This document shows, piece after piece, positions 58,082 to 64,000 of a stretch of 64,000 nucleotides of DNA. A program made the position numbers and the translations under genes. The DNA is from Platynereis dumerilii (taxonomy: Eukaryota; Annelida; Polychaeta; Phyllodocida; Nereididae). Where the stretch lies: the NCBI GenBank assembly GCA_026936325.1, contig JAPTHN010000012.1, positions 34,978,537 to 35,042,536 of the forward strand, given 5' to 3'. Every line of letters starts with the position of its first letter. Position 1 is the stretch's first letter. The notes under the pieces are model-generated. The model was given only the letters and a program-made list of their open reading frames with translations, was not told where the DNA came from and did not search any database.

Positions 58082-58184
58082 ATGAGGCAATTACTGCTTT
58101 TCCTGAGTCTGCCAACCATCCTTATTGTTATCTCAGGAAGTCAATCGGTGTCTATACCTCAGATGTCATCTGCAAATTTACCAG
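58082..58184 (+). CDS. First coding exon of a second apextrin-like gene (partial)
   Basis: Reads MRQLLLFLSLPTILIVISGS and continues QSVSIPQMSSANLP before a GTATGT donor at 58185. Exon length (103 bases) and end phase (1) are identical to exon 1 of the complete gene at 11160, and residues M-R-Q-x-L-x-F-L-S are shared. The acceptor 8 bases upstream of the ATG and the preceding ACTCAACACTCAA word are conserved too. It would encode a signal peptide. No matching exons 2-6 are recognisable to the window end, so they either lie beyond 64000 behind a transposon-swollen intron or are lost. Confidence 0.7.
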
Positions 58185-58389
58185 GTATGTACAATATATT
58201 TCCAACAGGCATACACTGTCAACACGTTTTTGGTTGGAAACTTGTCTAATGTAGTAGAAATGTACAGTACAACCCAAAATAAAGTACGACTACCGCAGCA
58301 GGAGGGAAGAATCAGCCACTACTTTCCCCTTTCACACCTTTTGGCTCCCTCCAAATCGCTTCTTACTTTTACTTGCTTTGAACTACCTT

Positions 58390-58634
58390 GTAAAATTACA
58401 TTAAATTTACACAAACCAACACCAATTCAAGCTCTATCCAGTGCTCCTATTGTTTTTGATTTATTTTTATATTGTGCCAGTTGCTAATTGCAATTACATT
58501 GCCAGCTGTCTTAGTAAAGTTCTTAATGTGGGATAAGGTGAGACATCAAAAGTAGTTGTATGGAGGTTAGGGGTGGAGAGGAGAAAGGAGGGCAAAATAG
58601 GTGAACCGAAGACTACTGACAGGAAATTTTCTTA
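58390..58634 (+). repeat. Segment shared with 18721-18935 and 19711-19762
   Basis: Similarity runs from AAAATTACATTAAATTTAC to the AAATTTTCTTA preceding element E and resumes after it with CTTTATATTG (CTTTATTATGG at 19758). It lacks the 775-bp insertion present at 18936-19710. Lies in the presumed intron 1 of the second apextrin-like gene. Confidence 0.6.
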
Positions 58635-59883
58635 CCGTAATATGGGGTGAATCGGGACAGAATTGGCCATTTTCCTGCCATAGCATGGGCACAAAACCTA
58701 CAATAAAGCTCAGTATAGTCACAAATTATTTCCAGGCCGTAGATTTAATTTTCTCTGAGAGCATTAAATTATACCCTACATTTTTCTTGGATTCAGGCTG
58801 AGAAAACCACTGTCCCAATTCACCCCTCATTTTGGGGTGAATCGGGACAGACACTTATCTAAGTAACTAGTAAACCCTGCCCTGTTTAATTGACTTATAC
58901 TAATGAATAAACATTACTAAACGTGTTTAGCTTAAACAAAGTCACTCTTAGTAAAATTTGAAGTCTATTATGGGCGAAATATTCACTTTAAAAAAAATGT
59001 AATAAATTGCTGTAAATTGGCAAAAATGTAGTTATCTGCTAATTTTACAAGTAATGAATAATCTGGGACTAAATCCACAACAAATGGTGCAAATTTGAAC
59101 AATTTCATCCAAACTGCAAGGAAATAAGCTGGATTGAAAATTAGTAAGACTTTTTAGGTCAGCTCGGTCATTCACTTGGATCCAAACCCATGACTTTACA
59201 GACAAAAATATCACATCCAAGAAACTCTTTTGATCATTTAAAACCGTTTAAATCGATTTGGACTGTAAATTCTTTATTTTGCTTACTTGATTTGAGGTGA
59301 TATCACAAACTTTTTTATCAGGTTCCAAAAGTGAATTTTTTCCACTGTTCTGGCAGAGTTTTACCCTCTAATAGCATTTCTTCAAGATTAAAATAATTTT
59401 GCGGCATGGTAATACTCCGTCCAACATTATTTCATAACATTCTATAACTGATTTCGTTTCTTGAGTTATTACTGGGGCCGAAAATTACCCTAAAATAACT
59501 CTGAAACTGACAGTGCTTTGGTGCCTGTTGAATATAGTCATTGCTAGCATACCTAAGTTTATGATTTTTTCCGTGATTGGCCACAGCTATATACATGAAG
59601 TATTTTGAGAATTTTGTGTCTGTAGCTTTTATAGTTTTTGTGGGACAAGCAAAGTTTTGACCGGTTTGTGAAAATATAAGTTCTGCAGGTCAAAGTTTAA
59701 GGTGCTGCAGCTCCTTGCCGCCTGCATGTAGAATCATGAAAATTCATCTGAACCTTCATTAGATTATATACGAAATACGTGCAAAACATCAAGTTCCTGT
59801 AACAAGTAAAAGTTGTTGCTTTTTGAAGACTAAAATTAATTCTCCTGGCTTGTCCCGACTCACCCCAGTGTCCCTGTTCACGG
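58635..59883. mobile_element. Word-grammar DNA element E (1.25 kb)
   Basis: Flanked by TA (58633-58634 and 59884-59885). Its word GGGGTGAATCGGGACA is terminal at 58644, with a head-to-head pair 167 and 190 bp inward (inverted 58811-58826, direct 58834-58849). The right end has two inverted copies 18 bp apart (59851, and a degraded one at about 59869). Same word and partly the same interior as element D, in the opposite orientation. The related sequence at 19756-19757 is an empty site with a single TA. Confidence 0.85.
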
Positions 59884-59885
59884 TA

Positions 59886-62370
59886 CTTTATATTGCGTTT
59901 TTCTCTATGATAGAACGGATGTTGCTGCAACATCAACACATCATAGAGACTTTTTCTTAAAATAATTCTGAAAATGTCATATCTACCAATCTACCATACA
60001 GTCTGTAATTTACACCAGCACAACGTTGCTCTAAAGTAAGTGTGACAATTATCTTATGATTTGGTTCAGAAGAGGCTAATGAAAACTCCTAACCCGACCC
60101 TGAGATTTTAGAAATGGCAGAATACAAAAATCACTGTTGTTTGAGATAAGCTGAGGAAATACTTTATTTGGAGACATAATGACCGTGACAAAACTTATTT
60201 GTAACTAGGTGATAACTGCAGCTTTGCAAATATCCAAGATCCGTCAGGAGCTTAACACATTTTTCACATGTAATTGCGACTGCAGTGGAGAAATTGAGAT
60301 ATACACGTTCTAGCAATGATTTCTTGACATATAAGACTGGAGGGTTTTCTAGCAAAGATTTCTAGTCATATAAGACAGGAGGGTTTTCTTATTTCCTGAC
60401 AAAGTCTATTTTATGATGACGTCATCAAATCTATGATTCCCATCCATTATGGTTGACTCTAATTTTGCTGTTTGACTGCTATAGAGTAGGTGAGTCTAGT
60501 TCCTTGGATTTAAATATAAAAAATAACGTGCAAGCACTTTAAGCAGCGCAGGCCTGAATAATCTGTCCCTGATGTGTTTAGAGCACCAACCCACTGACCA
60601 ATGAACAGTACAACTTGGCCTTTAACTTCTATGTATGTGACTATTAATTAGTCTGATTCTATCAATCAATAGATGTCTATCTACATATCTGCTTGGCAAT
60701 CCATATGTGTATCTTTCTAGATCTATCAATCTCTTAATTTATAGATCAATCTACATATATGTATCTATTTTTCTTCCGATGTAACCTTTCTAATCTGTCC
60801 TTTCCATCGATATACTCCATCTATCAAATCAATCCATCCATCCACCCTTCCTTCCTTCTGTGGTGTTTTTTAAAGAAGCATAGTACCCGTGAGAATGCGC
60901 ATGGTGGTAGTAAGAATGGCAGTGAGAGAGTGAGGTTTAGGTATGTGATGACTTGAGAAACATAGCATGCAGGAGCGAGACCTTGAGATAAAAGAGTGAG
61001 ATGGAATAGGAAACATTTAACAGAACTTTCAAACCAAGTAATTGACTATTAACTACAGACAAAGGGCAGTCTTTCAAGACAGTGGGCCCTCCCTCGCTCT
61101 ACTGGAGTCCAGGGAAAACACAGCAACCATCACGACATTGGAGAAGATTGATGGTTGTGCATAAATAACTAATAAGTACACTGGTATAATATGAACAGTT
61201 TGAGAAACCACACCCATTTATGGTTGTTGTAAGACATGAAATAATGTTGCTTGCACATTTTTAGTTGTGGGCATTGAGTAGTTTGGGAGGAGTAGCGTAA
61301 AGCATCCATGAATTAAGGGTATGATGATGCCACATTTGTGTCTTGCTCTGGCAGTCAGTGCAGCAGGAGAGCAGCAGCAGCTGACCATGTACAATCATTT
61401 AAATTTCGCGGGAAAAACTAGCTTTTTAGTTGAGAAAATAAAAAAAATATTGTCACAGAAGTTTACCAAAAGTTGATGGAAGCAAGATAAACTTATGATG
61501 AGACCATATGGCAAGTTTCAGAGTGATAGGTGTAACAGTGCGATCTCCTACATGGTCAGAGTTTGTAGAACAATTTTAAGGGTAAGAGCAGTTGCGCTGC
61601 TAAAAATTTTAGGGATATTCCTACAAACTTGTAAGTTGCTCAGTCTCAGTGTATTAACATTGTTTAAAGTAAATATATATTTTTGAAAAACCTCCTAATA
61701 TGCCCTGGTTGCCCTAAGTCTGTTAGCCACAGGACTTGAATTTTCAATAGCAGGAGTAGGTGTATGTGTGTGTGTACACTGTCTATACAGCAGTAGACCA
61801 AAGTTTTGACCATGCTAATATGTTTGTCTATATATCAGGGCAAATAGGTGATCAACTGAGAAAATGTTTCTTTGATTTTCTTGCCTGCGTAATTTATCAG
61901 GCAATTGAGTTGTACAATAGAGAAAATTATTTTTGGACATATCAGGCACGAGTTACGCAACAGAGAAAATTCAACTATTTTTATCACTTACAGTTTGTCA
62001 CGTCAACCATTGAGACAGAAATATGGCATTGTTTGTACAATCAATAAAAATCAATGCCGTGAGATTGGCGGATCTGCTGATGCAGATTTGAGTAGAACTA
62101 AGTCTAGGGTGGTGCTGTGGTGCACTTTTGTGTCGTCATTGCCCATTGTGTGTCAGATTGGTGGCATCATAAATGTCAACATTTTGCGAAATTGGACTGT
62201 CATTTTCATAAATTGGCAAATATCGGACAAAAACGGCACCAAAACATGGCAAAAATTTGATATTCAAATTACAAAAAAGCTAAGCTACATAAAGGTAAGT
62301 GTATTTCTGTTGTAGGACTCTGGTTGCTGAGATATCTGGCAAAACGTCTGTCCTCTGCTTGACGTGACAA
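59886..62370. other. Non-coding stretch, no gene supported
   Basis: The longest frames (61760-62047, 61905-62315) have no domain I recognise and do not resemble exons 2-6 of the apextrin-like gene. A short inverted pair AGTTTGTCACGTCAA / TTGACGTGACAAACT lies at about 61990 and 62358. Simple ATCT/ATCA words occur near 60660-60840. Confidence 0.4.
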
Positions 62371-62374
62371 ACTA

Positions 62375-63981
62375 TACTTGAATATGAGTGATAAACAAAA
62401 ATACTGGATGGACTAAGCTTATGTCTCATGCTGCTTACAATTACAAGGGTCCTTAATGGCTTTCTATTTTAGGGTAAAAGTTGGTAAATTATCCAATATG
62501 ATTTTAGACAAGTTATGAAACCATTTTACAAGTATTTTAAAGGTGATCAGTCATGAGACAGGAATAAATTCATCTTGTTACCCCAAATCTCCAAGTCAGT
62601 GACGGGGTTAATTTGGCCACCCCTGGAAATGGCAATTGGCAAGAGTTGGAAAAGTTTGTAGTTAATAGCAGTCAAGGAGGTATAAACCTAGATTTGACAA
62701 ACAAGTATACGACTCTGAAAATTATGTTGACTGCCATAGATGCTAAAAAAATTCCATAAATGGTCCAATGCAATAATTGCAATTTATGTCTTTTAACAAG
62801 CATAACATAGCAATGATGTCTGTGCTGCTAGGGAACCTTCGAACCACCATAGACATATAATTCATCCAAAATAGCATTAGGCAAAGTTATGTCATCTTTG
62901 ATTATCTTTTTGTGTTTGTCAACATAATGTTACATCAGTGAATTACGCCAAAAATTTAAAATTAGAATAGAAATGTAAAATGTCATATGATTGATAAAAA
63001 TTGTTTTAAATTACACCTTTTATAACTGGTAGCATATCTTACATTCTTGTGACCTAAAAACTGGGGTATGTTCACATTATGTCATTCTGAATTAGGAGGC
63101 AGTAGTACACAGAGTGTGGTACACTTATCAATACTTAATTTTTGTTCAGAAATCTGCGAATGAGTCACAACTCATTCTAGATTACAAAAATACATTCCTC
63201 GGCTTGTTGGGTGGCCAAAATAACATAACTAATTAAATTATACTGTGGTACATGGTATTACATGCTCAAAATCTAAGGCGGCCAAAGTTACCCCAACTCT
63301 GGGGTTACTTTGGCCGACCCTTTAATTATGTAATAAAATGTAGAACCATCATAGATTTTGGAAAGCTTTTTGACGGATGAAAACCTCAATGTACTGGCTG
63401 TGTTATGGCATAAAACTGTTGATATTCAACAAATAGTTTTTCTCAGAACACAAATTTGGTGCTCCGAAGCGGCCAAAGTAACCCCGTTTTACGGTACTGT
63501 GGAAAATGAACAAATGTTGGTTGATTTCATCAGGACACATACTCGGGTGAATGAAAACTCTGCTCTCACTGTTTTATTATAATATATACAGTAGGTGCAT
63601 AACAGATGAAGCCAAGACTAGAACTCAATTTTTGGCAGTAATACGAGATGTTTTCATGCTCCATAAGAGGGACAAAAATGTGTCATACATGCATTTTTTT
63701 AGTTGACCTTTTTTTTATAAACTATTTTGGCACCACAAATCCCTTTTATTAACCCCTAAATTGACATCTGAAAAAAACTAAATACATAAATTTGTTCCTG
63801 TCTCATGACTGATCACCTTTAAAATACATATAAAGTGGTTTCATAACTTGTCTAATCTCATTGAATCATTTACCAACTTTTACCCTAAAATAGAAAGCCA
63901 TTAAGGACCCTTGTAATTGTAAGCAGCATGAGACATAAGCTTAGTCCATCCAGTATTTTTGTTTATCACTCATATTCAAGT
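62375..63981. repeat. Inverted repeat, 200-bp arms, enclosing element G
   Basis: The left arm (62375-62573) and right arm (63783-63981) are inverted copies with roughly 93% identity by eye, beginning ACTTGAATATGAGTGATAAA at the outer side. Between them are 1.2 kb containing word-grammar element G. The outer limit may run past the window end. It could be the long terminal inverted repeat of a DNA element into which G inserted. Confidence 0.7.
62595..63494. mobile_element. Word-grammar DNA element G (0.9 kb)
   Basis: The right terminus, the inverse of CCGTAAAACGGGG, is followed by TA (63495-63496). Its word GGGGTTACTTTGGCC occurs near the left end (variant at 62604-62618), as a terminal inverted copy at the right (63471-63485), and as a head-to-head pair 170 and 191 bp inward (63301-63315 direct, 63280-63294 inverted). 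The left terminus and its tandem partner are eroded. No coding capacity. Confidence 0.75.
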
Positions 63982-64000
63982 ACATGTAAGTGATAAAATA

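Noticed and set aside
61905-62315. 136-residue frame as exons 2-6 of the second apextrin-like gene
   Set aside because: No ApeC motifs (WP.G.Y, CCR.DG, CQ.V) and no resemblance to the first gene's exons.

Overview
The window is animal genomic DNA, AT-rich by eye, with intron-split coding sequence, consensus GT/AG splice sites and a very dense load of transposable elements. The one gene that can be read end to end is an apextrin-like (ApeC-domain) secreted protein. Such proteins are best known from echinoderms, amphioxus, cnidarians and molluscs. With the style of the repeats, this suggests a marine invertebrate, most likely a deuterostome of echinoderm or hemichordate kind. That placement is an inference. 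No bacterial operon, rRNA, CRISPR array or intact tRNA gene was seen.

Layout. 1-10.6 kb: no recognised gene; several short DNA transposons (2.23, 2.80 and 4.26 kb) and a repeat-rich block at 6.59-8.68 kb with a CpG-rich right end. 11.15-16.06 kb: six coding exons of the apextrin-like gene on the + strand; its introns and 3' flank carry four MITE-type insertions. 16.87-22.55 kb: a 5.7-kb foldback structure with inverted arms of about 1.65 kb, each built of four tandem units of about 360 bp. 23.8-25.4 kb: a LINE ORF1 without its ORF2, then the tail of another LINE ORF2. 25.7-32.65 kb: an irregular direct array of nine copies of a 0.3-0.9 kb repeat. 34.9-39.7 kb: a recent but defective BEL/Pao LTR retrotransposon inside an older DNA element. 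41.9-43.6 and 51.8-56.5 kb: two CACTA-like elements; the second contains a LINE fragment and a SINE. 58.07-58.18 kb: the first coding exon of a second apextrin-like gene. 62.4-64.0 kb: an inverted repeat enclosing another DNA element.

The most striking pattern is a group of seven DNA elements of about 0.9-1.25 kb (2.80, 27.83, 34.29, 45.61, 50.63, 58.64 and 62.60 kb). Each uses its own 15-16 bp word beginning GGGG, repeated several times in both orientations, and all share one asymmetric layout. One end has two words in tandem 17-24 bp apart. The other has a terminal word plus a head-to-head pair about 166-178 and 189-199 bp further in. Several lie between TA dinucleotides, and one has a related empty site elsewhere in the window that shows the TA. 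The words differ between elements while the layout stays fixed, which suggests co-evolving transposase and binding sites.

The apextrin-like gene and the second first exon have identical exon length and phase and similar upstream sequence, so this was probably a small cluster of innate-immunity genes later spread apart by insertions. As read, the first gene has an in-frame TGA inside its ApeC domain, so it may be an allele, a pseudogene or a sequence error.
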